Assembly (NCBI GenBank): GCA_022711195.1
Contig: JAKLFN010000020.1
Location: 1 to 18,585, forward strand
Length of the DNA stretch: 18,585 nt
From: Bacteroidota bacterium
Lineage (GTDB): Bacteria > Bacteroidota > Bacteroidia > Bacteroidales > VadinHA17
Direction: 5' to 3'
In this document: piece by piece, positions 1 through 7,054 of the stretch
How positions within the stretch are numbered: position 1 is the stretch's first letter
Layout of the letters: each line of letters opens with the position of its first letter
Translations under genes and position numbers: made by a program
Notes under the pieces: model-generated
Database searches by the model: none
Told to the model about the DNA's origin: nothing
Seen by the model: the letters and a program-made list of their open reading frames with translations, nothing else

Positions 1-52
1 CTTGCCCCGAGCTATTGAGGACCAGACAGTTTACAAAGTATTATGAAGCCGT

Positions 53-189
53 TTCAAAAGTTTCTTATAACCGCAAAGTACGCGAAGTGTCCGCTAAGTG
101 CGCAAAGAAATCTCAATGAACATTAATACTTTGCGACCTTTGCGTAAATCCTTAGCGCCCTTTGCGGTTAATGGATTTCACCTTTTGAA
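53..189. repeat. Long imperfect inverted repeat built of CGCAAAG-like modules
   Basis: The outer ends TTCAAAAG (53-60) and CTTTTGAA (182-189) are perfect reverse complements. Inside them, the arm at 69-107 (beginning AACCGCAAAG and ending GCGCAAAG) pairs imperfectly with 129-169 (beginning CTTTGCG and ending CTTTGCGGTT). Each arm is itself a run of degenerate CGCAAAG / CGCTAAG / CGCGAAG words. The loop is about 21 bp. No ORF is explained by it. It resembles the dispersed palindromic intergenic repeats I associate with Bacteroidota genomes, though copy number elsewhere cannot be seen here. It lies downstream of the Lrp gene and could act as a transcript end or RNA-stabilising hairpin; that role is inference. 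Confidence 0.7.
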
Positions 190-319
190 CACCCTCTTTT
201 TTGTCTCAACTGCTTAATATGTATACCCTGTACATTCTTAACAATGAGTCTTTCGACAGGTTCAATATCGAATATACCAATGATCTGGAAAGCAGACTCC
301 AGAGCATAACACCGTCTTT

Positions 320-790
320 CTATTTTGATAGAACGGGGATCTGTCTATTGATGGATTCTTCGAGGGAAATGAGCGTCTCGGTCCTCACGATTCCTGGAAT
401 ATTCTGGATCTTATCGGTAAGTATATCCTTAAGATGCTCATTATTACGAGTATACACTTTAATGAACAGCGAATAATTTCCGGTAGTATAATGGCATTCA
501 ATAATTTCCGGGATCTCTTTGAATTTCTTAACTACGTCACGGAAATGGCCGGGATGTTCAAGAAAGATTCCGATATATGCACAAGTATGAAAGCCAACAA
601 GAACAGGATCAACCTTGAACTCGGAGCCCTTGATCACACCTATTTTAATAAGTCTCTGGACCCGCTGATGTATTGCTGCTCCGGAGACACCGCATTCCCT
701 GGCTACTTCGAGGTAAGGTATCCTTGCATTTTTTGTTATAATATCCAGGATCTTTCTGTCAAGATCGTCAATATTCAAGTTCTCAGCCAT
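320..790 (-). CDS. Lrp/AsnC family transcriptional regulator
   Basis: A 156-residue protein with the classic two-domain Lrp/AsnC layout. An N-terminal winged HTH (about residues 5-55, with LDRKILDIITKNARIPYLEV and a recognition region around SGAAIHQRVQRL) is followed by a RAM ligand-binding alpha/beta domain (about 65-145) containing the GNYSLFIKV strand typical of the family. Members form dimers to octamers and answer to amino acids or other small molecules; the effector cannot be read here. A GTG lies three codons upstream at 799, but the ATG at 790 gives the usual family N-terminus (MAENLNIDDLD), so I prefer it. It is a single gene, 103 bp after pyrD on the same strand, and probably has its own promoter: a TAATTTTC resembling the -7 box lies just upstream. 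Confidence 0.93.
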   Translation of the reverse strand: MAENLNIDDLDRKILDIITKNARIPYLEVARECGVSGAAIHQRVQRLIKIGVIKGSEFKVDPVLVGFHTCAYIGIFLEHPGHFRDVVKKFKEIPEIIECHYTTGNYSLFIKVYTRNNEHLKDILTDKIQNIPGIVRTETLISLEESINRQIPVLSK

Positions 791-902
791 AGTTGTCACT
801 TTATTGAAAATTATAAGATTTGTAAAGCAATTTATTGCAAAAGGTAAGAATAATAATCATTTCAGACAAATCAGGATATATGTTTCAGGTACCAGAAAGG
901 GG

Positions 903-1814
903 TTATTTGTTTATAAAACCTGTTATTTCCCTGATATCTGAGAAGCCCTTTGCTGACAGGTAGCTTTCGATGCCGTGCACTATTTTGATAGAAGCCTCCG
1001 GATCGATAAATGAGGCAGTACCAACCTGTATTGCTGATGCTCCGGCAAGGATGAATTCAATGGCATCACCGGCTGTCATTATACCACCTATTCCGATTAC
1101 CGGTATTTTAATCGCTTTTGCAACCTGCCATACCATTCTCAGTGCCACCGGTTTTACTGCAGGACCGCTTAATCCTCCGGTAACAGTTGATAATGAAGGT
1201 TTCATAGCCTTAATATCTACAGCCATTCCCAGAAGTGTATTTATAAGGGAGACCGCATCGGCGCCCTCCTCCTCCACTGCAAGTGCAAAATCAACAATAT
1301 TTGTGACATTGGGTGACAGCTTGACAATAAGTTTCCGGGAGTAGACATTTCTCACAGCCTTTGTAACTTCCCGGGCTGAGCCGAGATTAGTCCCGAATGC
1401 CATTCCTCCCATTTTTACATTCGGGCAGGAAATATTAAGTTCAATGGCAGGAATAGCCGGCAGCTTTTCAATTCTTTCTGCAAGTGCAACATAATCATCG
1501 ATATAGCTGCCATTAATATTTACTATAACATTTGTTTTGTATAATGAAATGCGAGGATATATATTCTTCTCAAAATATTCAATTCCTTTATTCTGAAGTC
1601 CTACTGCATTAAGCATTCCTGAGGGAGTCTCAGCCATCCGGGGATAGCGGTTTCCCTCCCTGGGCTCGAGAGTAGTGCCTTTAACGATTATCCCTCCGAG
1701 CTGAGAAACATCAAAGAAATCATCAAATTCAGATCCATATCCAAAGGTTCCTGAGGCTGTGAGGACAGGATTTTTGAATTGCAGGTCGCCTATAGAGAAG
1801 CTGATATTTACCAT
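903..1814 (-). CDS. pyrD: Dihydroorotate dehydrogenase, class 1B catalytic subunit (PyrD)
   Basis: An FMN-binding TIM-barrel enzyme oxidising (S)-dihydroorotate to orotate in de novo pyrimidine synthesis, in the cytoplasm. The length of 303 residues is normal for class 1. Visible motifs are the substrate loop NAVGLQNKG (69-77), ELNISCPNV with the class-1 catalytic Cys130 (class 2 enzymes have Ser), KLSPNV (165-170), and the phosphate-binding GIGGI near residues 241-245. Cys as base plus a PyrK partner next door identifies the class 1B (NAD-linked heterotetramer) type. Its ATG overlaps the pyrK stop by 7 nt (ATGGTAA), so translation is probably coupled. No strong terminator is visible in the 103 bp that follow. 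Confidence 0.97.
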   Translation of the reverse strand: MVNISFSIGDLQFKNPVLTASGTFGYGSEFDDFFDVSQLGGIIVKGTTLEPREGNRYPRMAETPSGMLNAVGLQNKGIEYFEKNIYPRISLYKTNVIVNINGSYIDDYVALAERIEKLPAIPAIELNISCPNVKMGGMAFGTNLGSAREVTKAVRNVYSRKLIVKLSPNVTNIVDFALAVEEEGADAVSLINTLLGMAVDIKAMKPSLSTVTGGLSGPAVKPVALRMVWQVAKAIKIPVIGIGGIMTAGDAIEFILAGASAIQVGTASFIDPEASIKIVHGIESYLSAKGFSDIREITGFINK

Positions 1815-2575
1815 TTCAGTTCTTTTGTATTGAACACCGGACCGTCGGTGCAGGTGCAGAGATTACCTCTTACGGTATCAACGACACAGCACAAACAGGC
1901 TCCGATACCGCATCCCATAAGGTTTTCGAGTGATACTTCACAATCTATGCCTCTTTCTTTGCAGATTGACGAAACTGCTTTCATCATCGGATCCGGTCCG
2001 CAGCAATAAACAATGTCGAAATTGCCTGATTTCAGAACCGGATGCGATGTGATAAAACCTTTTTCACCCCGGGACCCATCTTCTGTAGTCAGGAACAGTT
2101 CTCCCCGCTTTTGATACTCCTCATATTCCAGTATACGTTCCTTATTCCTGAATCCCAGGAGTATGCCCGGGTTAAAACCATTCTCTTTCAGATATCCTGC
2201 AAGGAAGAGCAGAGGTGCGATTCCACATCCTCCGCCGGTAAGAAGCGGCTTTTTGCCTTTCCCGGGAAGGGAAAACCAGTTACCAAGGGGATAGATGATG
2301 TTTAGCATCTGCCCCTTTTCGAGCCTTGAAAGAGTCTCGGTGCCTTTGCCTGCTATCTGCACAAGGAGCTTTATTGTATTTTTTTCTGTATTTATATCAT
2401 GAATTGAAATTGGCCTGCGGAGAAAAGTATCAGGAGAACCTTCTACTTTTACCTGTGCGAACTGCCCGGGTTTTATTTCAGGCAGGAGGCTATAACAATG
2501 AAGAAGCAGAGTGAAATATTCGTTATTAAGACGCTTATTTTCAATAACTTCAAGGCTTTCAATCCTTTTTGGCAT
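1808..2575 (-). CDS. pyrK: Dihydroorotate dehydrogenase electron transfer subunit (PyrK)
   Basis: A 255-residue FAD/[2Fe-2S] subunit that passes electrons from the PyrD FMN to NAD+. It has a ferredoxin-reductase-like FAD domain (about 1-100, with the FAD motif RRPIS at 53-57), an NAD-binding domain (about 105-215, with GGGCGIAP at 114-121 and YCCGPDPMM at 190-198), and a C-terminal iron-sulfur segment. There, Cys222, Cys227, Cys230 and Cys242 fit the family's C-x4-C-x2-C-x(n)-C pattern (CGIGACLCC...CTDGPVF). It is the first gene of the pyrK-pyrD pair, with its own likely promoter in the 63 bp separating it from the XRE gene. This order, K then D, is common for class 1B. Confidence 0.96.
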   Translation of the reverse strand: MPKRIESLEVIENKRLNNEYFTLLLHCYSLLPEIKPGQFAQVKVEGSPDTFLRRPISIHDINTEKNTIKLLVQIAGKGTETLSRLEKGQMLNIIYPLGNWFSLPGKGKKPLLTGGGCGIAPLLFLAGYLKENGFNPGILLGFRNKERILEYEEYQKRGELFLTTEDGSRGEKGFITSHPVLKSGNFDIVYCCGPDPMMKAVSSICKERGIDCEVSLENLMGCGIGACLCCVVDTVRGNLCTCTDGPVFNTKELKW

Positions 2576-2591
2576 GCATTGGTCATTTATG

Positions 2592-2623
2592 CAAATATAG
2601 CTTTAAATGACGATAAGATGAAA
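2592..2623 (-). promoter_or_regulatory. Likely pyrKD promoter (Bacteroidota type)
   Basis: On the minus strand, TATATTTG (2592-2599) matches the -7 consensus TAnnTTTG perfectly. TTTC (2620-2623) lies 20 nt further upstream, one base off the TTTG -33 element. The box ends 16 nt before the pyrK ATG. This is a motif match only; no transcript data exist here. Confidence 0.45.
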
Positions 2624-2638
2624 AAGATCAGGAGGAAA

Positions 2639-3058
2639 TCAACGGCCCGGAGTATACTCCCTGAATGAGCCATCCCTGAAGAACCAGACAATCTTTTCAA
2701 CCTGCGGCTTTTCTTCATCAGATTTATTGATATAAGCATCTGTTACGGCACTTGTCTTTTTAATCTCTTCGACATCTTTCTTATCAATCTCATTATTAAC
2801 GTTTTCTGCAATTGAGAGTGCGTCATCGAAAAGCTTTTGTGTGCCCTCCTCACGGTACATATTTCCTTTTCCGAAAAGAAGCCATTCGGTAGACAGGAAT
2901 TTGTATTTCTCCAGCATCCTGGTAACAAAATCAAGGCTTGGTTTGTTTCTGCCCGACAGAATATGTGAAATTCCCGAAGGCTGAACCCCAATCTCTTCTG
3001 CCAACTGAGCCGACGACTTGTTTTCGGCCTTAAGAAACTGCATTATTCTCTCTTTCAT
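2639..3058 (-). CDS. Small XRE-family HTH transcriptional regulator
   Basis: A 139-residue protein. The N-terminal lambda-repressor-like HTH (about residues 2-55) shows SSAQLAEEIGVQPSGISHILSGRNKPSLDFVTRML, a good match to the XRE helix-turn-helix, followed by a 'TEWLLFGKG' turn common in these proteins. The middle (about 70-115) is charged and probably flexible or helical. The C-terminus (about 117-136) has EKIVWFFRDGSFREYTP, a short conserved tail I associate with Bacteroidota XRE proteins; its role is unknown to me. The ATG at 3058 is preceded by a near-ideal -7 box embedded in a TTACAnnTGTAA dyad, with two more dyads just behind it, so autorepression is likely. Its other targets are not evident; pyrKD lies 63 bp downstream on the same strand and could receive read-through. 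Confidence 0.88.
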   Translation of the reverse strand: MKERIMQFLKAENKSSAQLAEEIGVQPSGISHILSGRNKPSLDFVTRMLEKYKFLSTEWLLFGKGNMYREEGTQKLFDDALSIAENVNNEIDKKDVEEIKKTSAVTDAYINKSDEEKPQVEKIVWFFRDGSFREYTPGR

Positions 3059-3074
3059 ACCCTGGATTCATAAA

Positions 3075-3133
3075 TTACAAATGTAAATATAATAATTATT
3101 ACATATGTAACCTTAATGAGTTCACATTTGTAA
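3075..3133. promoter_or_regulatory. XRE-proximal operator cluster: three TTACAnnTGTAA dyads over the promoter
   Basis: Three 12-bp dyads: TTACAAATGTAA (3075-3086), TTACATATGTAA (3099-3110, a perfect palindrome) and TCACATTTGTAA (3122-3133, one mismatch). Centres are 24 and 23 bp apart, close to two helical turns. Read on the minus strand, the first dyad contains TACATTTG (3078-3085), an exact TAnnTTTG -7 box, and the second covers the -33 region. A protein bound here would block transcription of the XRE gene at 3058. The dyad size and symmetry suit an XRE-type dimer; that the neighbouring XRE protein is the binder is inference. Confidence 0.6.
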
Positions 3134-3403
3134 TTTACAACTCAGTACAGTATTAATGGTGAATTGAGATAACTATTTATATACCTGTATATCTGTTATT
3201 TACAGATACATTATATGTAATGTTGCGCTTCCGGTTAGGTCTATATTCATCTGGTATACTGTTATATATGATATCTATCTAAATTTTATTGATATGTTTT
3301 GACTCCTTTATATCATAAATATCTATTCAAATTACCAGATATAGTATGATATACCACTGATTAACTGTATTTTATATATATTGAAATTAATAATTAAATA
3401 AAG
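3134..3403. other. AT-rich gene-free spacer between the two operator clusters
   Basis: No credible ORF on either strand; all frames are broken by frequent stops. The segment is strongly AT-rich with many TATAT words. It contains a clean inverted repeat TATCTGT-TATTT-ACAGATA (3190-3208), an adjacent TACAT-TAT-ATGTA (3207-3219), and looser symmetry between about 3250-3296 and 3330-3357 (CTGGTATA against TATACCA, GATAT against ATATC). It may be a regulatory spacer, a decayed gene or an RNA-coding stretch; the sequence does not decide. Confidence 0.4.
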
Positions 3404-3484
3404 TTACACTTGTAAATTAATTTTATCAATTTTATTCGTTACATCTGTATATTTTACATCAATTCTCACGGTTTACATTTGTAA
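3404..3484. promoter_or_regulatory. Distal operator cluster: three more TTACAnnTGTAA dyads
   Basis: TTACACTTGTAA (3404-3415), TTACATCTGTAT (3439-3450, one mismatch) and TTACATTTGTAA (3473-3484). Centres are 35 and 34 bp apart, a different phasing from the proximal cluster. A half-site TTACATC occurs at 3454-3460. No annotated start codon faces this cluster: upstream is the 3' end of the beta-barrel gene. The last dyad contains a plus-strand TACATTTG (3474-3481), so a plus-strand transcript with no obvious ORF is possible. Confidence 0.5.
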
Positions 3485-3516
3485 TCTTAGACAATGGGCA
3501 GTGTGTGAACGTGCTT

Positions 3517-3640
3517 TCAGGAAGCAAACAACAGATATCTTGAATTAAGTCTGTCAAAATTGAATTTTTGATAGTCTCCTACCCTTCCGTCAGGAATATT
3601 TGATTCTGAAGAGGCAAAAAGAAAATTACCTGCAGGATAT
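3517..3640 (-). pseudogene. Possible remnant of a coding 3' end (weak)
   Basis: On the minus strand, one frame is open from inside the preceding beta-barrel gene to a TGA at 3517-3519. Its codons look like local coding DNA (mostly A/T third positions; the residues end with YQKFNFDRLNSRYLLFAS). It has no start of its own outside the 3' end of the beta-barrel gene. It could be the tail of a lost gene, a former C-terminal extension or chance. The rest of this interval holds no recognisable motif. Confidence 0.15.
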
Positions 3641-4231
3641 TCAGAAAGTAATTGTGATCCTGAATTCCGGATCTCCATAAAAATCATAAGGATCGTCAAC
3701 GGCAAACATAACTGAAAGATTTACCGCCGCTCTTCTGCCCAGTGGCTGGCTGACACCGGCTCCCAGAAGAGGTGCATTGCTGAAAACTTCTTCAGTATCT
3801 GTCCCATCGGTATAGCGGAACTTGAAAAACTCATCTTCAGCCTGAAGAAAAAAGCCAAGATGAACTCCCATAGGCACAATATTATCCAGATCCCTGATAA
3901 ACATAAACTGTGTGTATGCCCTGCCCCCATAAATATTTGCCCGTTCAGCGCCGTATTTAATATACCTGTACTTGGGTCCGGCGGCTATATTCAGCCTGGG
4001 CAGAACCCATAATCCGATAACAGGAGAGATATCTATATCTGTATAGGTTCCCAGCTGTAGTCCAAAACTCCCTCCAAAAAAGAGCCTTTCTTTCAGAGGC
4101 GGTTTATCGCTCCCCTGCTTCTGAGCTGAAAGCGCTGTATATGAACTGATAAGAGAAATCAATAAAACTGAGGCAAGTAGTTTTATCCTGGTAGCTCCCT
4201 TATATCTATTTATGGGATTCCCTGTCAACAT
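3641..4231 (-). CDS. Small outer membrane beta-barrel protein, function unknown
   Basis: A 196-residue protein. The N-terminus (NRYKGATRIKLLASVLLISL then SSYTALSAQ) is a Sec signal peptide with a basic n-region, hydrophobic core and probable cleavage after ALSA. The mature part shows alternating hydrophobic/polar strands (LFFGGSFGLQLGTY, ISPVIGLWVLPRLNIAAGPKYRYIKY, AYTQFMFIRD, MGVHLGFFLQAEDEFFKFRY, AAVNLSVMFAV). It ends in EFRITITF, the C-terminal aromatic strand signal of outer membrane barrels. This predicts 8 or so strands. The frame is open up to a TTG at 4276, but the ATG at 4231 gives a proper signal peptide and avoids crowding the divergent SDR gene. No specific family is recognised. 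Confidence 0.75.
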   Translation of the reverse strand: MLTGNPINRYKGATRIKLLASVLLISLISSYTALSAQKQGSDKPPLKERLFFGGSFGLQLGTYTDIDISPVIGLWVLPRLNIAAGPKYRYIKYGAERANIYGGRAYTQFMFIRDLDNIVPMGVHLGFFLQAEDEFFKFRYTDGTDTEEVFSNAPLLGAGVSQPLGRRAAVNLSVMFAVDDPYDFYGDPEFRITITF

Positions 4232-4299
4232 TTTTATAACTTTGATGCTATGTTGCAAATAAACGAAAAAAATCAACCTTTAATATAAACAGGCATAAA

Positions 4300-4998
4300 A
4301 TGAACATAGTCATAAACGGGGGGACAAAAGGGATTGGCAGGGAAATTGCCCTGCAGCTCTCGGGTGATAAAAACAATAAGATACTGGTCACCGGCAGGGA
4401 TGTCACTTCCCTCGGGAAACTGTTATCAGGGGCAGAGAACGGGAATATTTTAACATTCCGGCTTGATCTCTCAGATTATCAGAAGTATAAGAAGGAGTTC
4501 CTGAATGCTGTAAGGAGTTGGTCAGATGGTATTGATATCCTGATAAATACTGCAGGGCTGGTGATCGTGAAAGATTTTATGGACTTTTCACCGGACCAGG
4601 CGAGAGTGATCATGGAAACGAATTTTTTCGGACCAGCAGAAGTGATACGGACTCTTCAGCCAATTATGAAGAGGGGCTCGCATATCGTAAATATTTCAAG
4701 CATGGGAGGTTTCCAGGGAAGTATGAAATATAAGGGACTCTCCCATTACAGTGCATCAAAGGCTGCGCTGGCGGGACTTTCAGAATGCCTTGCAGGAGAA
4801 TTCCGTGAATATGATATTTCAGTGAACTGCCTGGCGCTTGGATCGGTGCAGACGGAAATGTTTGAAGAAGCCTTTCCTGGCCTTAAGGCAGACGTTAGTG
4901 CAGGTGATATGGCTGCATATATTGCAGATTTTGCAATGCGGGGACATAAGTATTTCAACGGAAAGGTTTTACCTGTTGCAACAGGAAATCCCCAGTAG
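4300..4998 (+). CDS. Short-chain dehydrogenase/reductase (SDR)
   Basis: A 232-residue classical SDR. The Rossmann dinucleotide motif GGTKGIG lies at 7-13, so the first strand begins almost at the start codon. NTAG (83-86) stands in for the usual NNAG; NISS has the catalytic Ser (133/134); the YSASK motif supplies Tyr150 and Lys154. The C-terminal substrate loop is short. It catalyses an NAD(P)-dependent oxidation/reduction whose substrate cannot be told; the TGRD (31-34) after strand 2, with Arg33, hints at NADP(H). It is divergent from the beta-barrel gene (68 bp between start codons) and convergent with buk, only 15 bp away, with no clear terminator between them. Confidence 0.92.
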   Translation: MNIVINGGTKGIGREIALQLSGDKNNKILVTGRDVTSLGKLLSGAENGNILTFRLDLSDYQKYKKEFLNAVRSWSDGIDILINTAGLVIVKDFMDFSPDQARVIMETNFFGPAEVIRTLQPIMKRGSHIVNISSMGGFQGSMKYKGLSHYSASKAALAGLSECLAGEFREYDISVNCLALGSVQTEMFEEAFPGLKADVSAGDMAAYIADFAMRGHKYFNGKVLPVATGNPQ

Positions 4999-5013
4999 GC
5001 TTCGCCAGTTCGG

Positions 5014-6126
5014 CTACGAGTAAACCTTGGGTGTTATTTTTCCGTCAATAGCCAATAAACCATTGTAAGCCAGCGATTTGATCTCATCTTCGCCCGGGTA
5101 TACCACAGTGGTTCCCAGGAAACTGACCATTGATTTTATCTTCGAGATGAAAGATTCCTGAAAAGCGAGTCCTCCGGTAATTATGATGGCATCGATTTTA
5201 CCGTTAAGCACTACTGACCCGGCGCCAATCTCCTTTGCAATCTGGTAGGCTGCAGCTTCGATGACCAGCTTTGCCTTCTCATTTCCCGTTTCAGCCATCC
5301 TGGTTACCTCTTTAAAGCTGTTTGTGCCCAGGTAAGCCACCATTCCTCCCTTGCCGGTTATCATCGATTTTAGCTCAGACTGCGTATAACGACCGCTAAA
5401 GCAGAGGTCAACAAGTTGTCCGGCCGGCAGGCTTCCTGAGCGTTCCGGAGAGAATGGTCCGTCGCCGTGCAGTGCGTTGTTAACATCCACAACCTTCCCC
5501 TTCCTGTGCACCCCTACGCTGATCCCGCCTCCCAGGTGTGCAACGATCAGGTTAAGATCTTCGTATTTTTTATTGACCGTAGAGGCATATATACGTGCAA
5601 CAGCCTTCTGGTTCAGAGCATGGAAGATCGATATCCTTTCTATGTCGGGATGACCTGACAGACGTGCAACAGGTTGTAATTCATCAACAACAACAGGATC
5701 TACAATATATGCTTTTGCGTTAGGCAGGGTAAGTGCAATATCGTGTGCGATCAGTCCTCCCAGGTTGCTGGCATGCTGTCCGAGGAGTCCTGATTTAAGA
5801 TCATCAATCATCTTATCATTAACTTCGTAGATACCTGATTCAATGGGTTTTATAAGTCCCCCACGTCCGACAATAGCTGCAATCCTCGACAAGTCTGTCT
5901 TTCTGTAAGCGAGTTCCCAGACAATCAGGTCCCTTCTGAAATGGAACTGGTCGGTGATTTTTTCAAAATCCGACAGCTCTTCGGCAGAGTGCGTAAGTGT
6001 TAGTTCAAATAATGAAGTACTCTCCTCGAATAAAGCGAACTTGGTTGAAGTTGAGCCAGGATTGATTACCAGGATCAGTCTCCGTGATGCCGGTGCAGGC
6101 TGGTTGAATTTCAGGTTAAGAGTCAT
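5014..6126 (-). CDS. buk: Butyrate kinase (acyl-phosphate kinase)
   Basis: Last gene of the five-gene operon. It belongs to the ASKHA acetate/butyrate kinase family and converts butyryl-phosphate (or a branched short-chain acyl-phosphate) plus ADP to the acid plus ATP. Motifs: INPGSTSTKFALF phosphate-1 loop (21-33), VGRGGLIKP (86-94), HLGGGISVG (197-205), GDGPFSPERSG (221-231) and IITGGLAF (315-322). It has 370 residues, slightly long because of about 15 extra N-terminal residues before the first strand; no internal Met replaces the start. The start lies 12 nt after the stop of the preceding Ptb paralogue. The buk subfamily, not acetate kinase, is indicated by the GDGPFSPERSG loop and the shorter length. 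The exact acyl preference is not readable. Confidence 0.94.
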   Translation of the reverse strand: MTLNLKFNQPAPASRRLILVINPGSTSTKFALFEESTSLFELTLTHSAEELSDFEKITDQFHFRRDLIVWELAYRKTDLSRIAAIVGRGGLIKPIESGIYEVNDKMIDDLKSGLLGQHASNLGGLIAHDIALTLPNAKAYIVDPVVVDELQPVARLSGHPDIERISIFHALNQKAVARIYASTVNKKYEDLNLIVAHLGGGISVGVHRKGKVVDVNNALHGDGPFSPERSGSLPAGQLVDLCFSGRYTQSELKSMITGKGGMVAYLGTNSFKEVTRMAETGNEKAKLVIEAAAYQIAKEIGAGSVVLNGKIDAIIITGGLAFQESFISKIKSMVSFLGTTVVYPGEDEIKSLAYNGLLAIDGKITPKVYS

Positions 6127-6138
6127 ATTTACAGCTAT

Positions 6139-7047
6139 TTAATTCTGTGCCATCAGGCACGACATGGCGATGCAATAATATTTTGATTTTTCACTTTCGC
6201 TTCGTGACATTACGATGACCGGTTTTGTTGTTCCTCTTATGAGTCCTGCAATTTCGCCGCCGGCAAAGAGCATCAATGACTTATAAAAAGGATTTGACGA
6301 TTCCAGTGAAGGAAACAGGAGGATATCCGCATCTCCGTTAACAGGTGTTCGGACACCCTTAATTTCGGGGCTGTGTTTATCGCATGCAAGAAAAAGATCA
6401 AGAGGACCGTCCATGATACAATCGCCAAATTTACCTTCGGCGGCCATCTTGCACATCTGCGCATAGTCTGACGTATTAGGAAAGTGCGGGCTGACTTTTT
6501 CAGATGCGCCCACCAGCGCAATTTTAGGTTTCTCTATACCAAATGTGCGTGCAATTTCCAACGAATATTCTGCCATCTGGATTTTCTGGTTCATATCCGG
6601 AAAAGGAATAACAGCCAGGTCGGTGAGGAAAAGAAGCTTATGATATGAAGGTATCTCCACAGCACCCACGTATGCCAGGGCAGCTCCGGGGATCAACAGG
6701 CCCTTTTCCTTATCTATTACTGCCCTGAGGAAAATATCTGTTCCCACCAGGCCTTTCATAATGATATCGGCGTCTCCCGTTTTAGCAAGATGTACTGCTA
6801 ACCTTGCAGCCTCGGTGTCGCTTTCAGTTCCAATGATGCTGAAACGTGAAGGATCAATGTCTTTCTTCCTGCATGTTTCATTTATTGATGACAGATCCCC
6901 AACCAGTATTCCTTCTGCAAAACCCTCATTTACAGCCCTGTAGATTGCCGAGATGGTATTATCATCCTGTGCTGAAGCAACAGCGATTTTCTGCTTCTTC
7001 TTACAGGAAAGCACCTTCTCAACCAATTGATCGAGTGAACAGATCAT
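6139..7047 (-). CDS. Phosphate butyryltransferase paralogue (diverged PTA/PTB enzyme)
   Basis: A 302-residue PTA/PTB-family acyltransferase that would exchange CoA for phosphate on a short-chain acyl group. It keeps the family core: ASAQDD near 24-29, ADIIMKG (93-99), YHK (135-137), MDGPL (212-216) and SRSESE (281-286, where its neighbour has SRSDSE). It differs strongly from the next gene over: GAALAY (121-126) replaces GSLLSH, and TDLAVIPFP (142-150) replaces TDVAMNIAP, both near the probable acyl/CoA pocket. The most economical reading is a tandem-duplicated Ptb with altered acyl specificity (for example branched-chain or propionyl). A non-catalytic role is possible but less likely, since the core is intact. 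It lies 7 nt after the preceding ptb and 12 nt before buk. Confidence 0.88.
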   Translation of the reverse strand: MICSLDQLVEKVLSCKKKQKIAVASAQDDNTISAIYRAVNEGFAEGILVGDLSSINETCRKKDIDPSRFSIIGTESDTEAARLAVHLAKTGDADIIMKGLVGTDIFLRAVIDKEKGLLIPGAALAYVGAVEIPSYHKLLFLTDLAVIPFPDMNQKIQMAEYSLEIARTFGIEKPKIALVGASEKVSPHFPNTSDYAQMCKMAAEGKFGDCIMDGPLDLFLACDKHSPEIKGVRTPVNGDADILLFPSLESSNPFYKSLMLFAGGEIAGLIRGTTKPVIVMSRSESEKSKYYCIAMSCLMAQN

Positions 7048-7054
7048 TGTGCGG

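Noticed and set aside
2..46. A possible partial gene end (plus frame ending in TGA at 44-46)
   Set aside because: Only 14 codons are visible and no family signal can be judged.
241..266. A CTTTCGACAGGTTCAA stretch resembling a dispersed intergenic repeat
   Set aside because: A single short match with no partner arm in the window; cannot be supported.
201..847. Plus-strand open frames over the Lrp gene
   Set aside because: They lie antisense to a clearly conserved Lrp/AsnC gene and encode no recognisable domain.
3075..3484. CRISPR array
   Set aside because: The repeated 12-bp dyads have irregular spacing (23-24, 34-35 and about 280 bp) and no long conserved repeat; they look like operators.
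3075..3484. MITE with terminal inverted repeats
   Set aside because: The two ends share only the 12-bp dyad with different phasing, and no target-site duplication was seen.
3517..3705. 62-codon minus-strand ORF as an intact gene
   Set aside because: Its start lies inside the beta-barrel gene in another frame; only the 3517-3640 part is kept, as a weak relic candidate.
4999..5013. Bidirectional terminator between the SDR gene and buk
   Set aside because: The 15 bp contain no convincing stem and no T-run.
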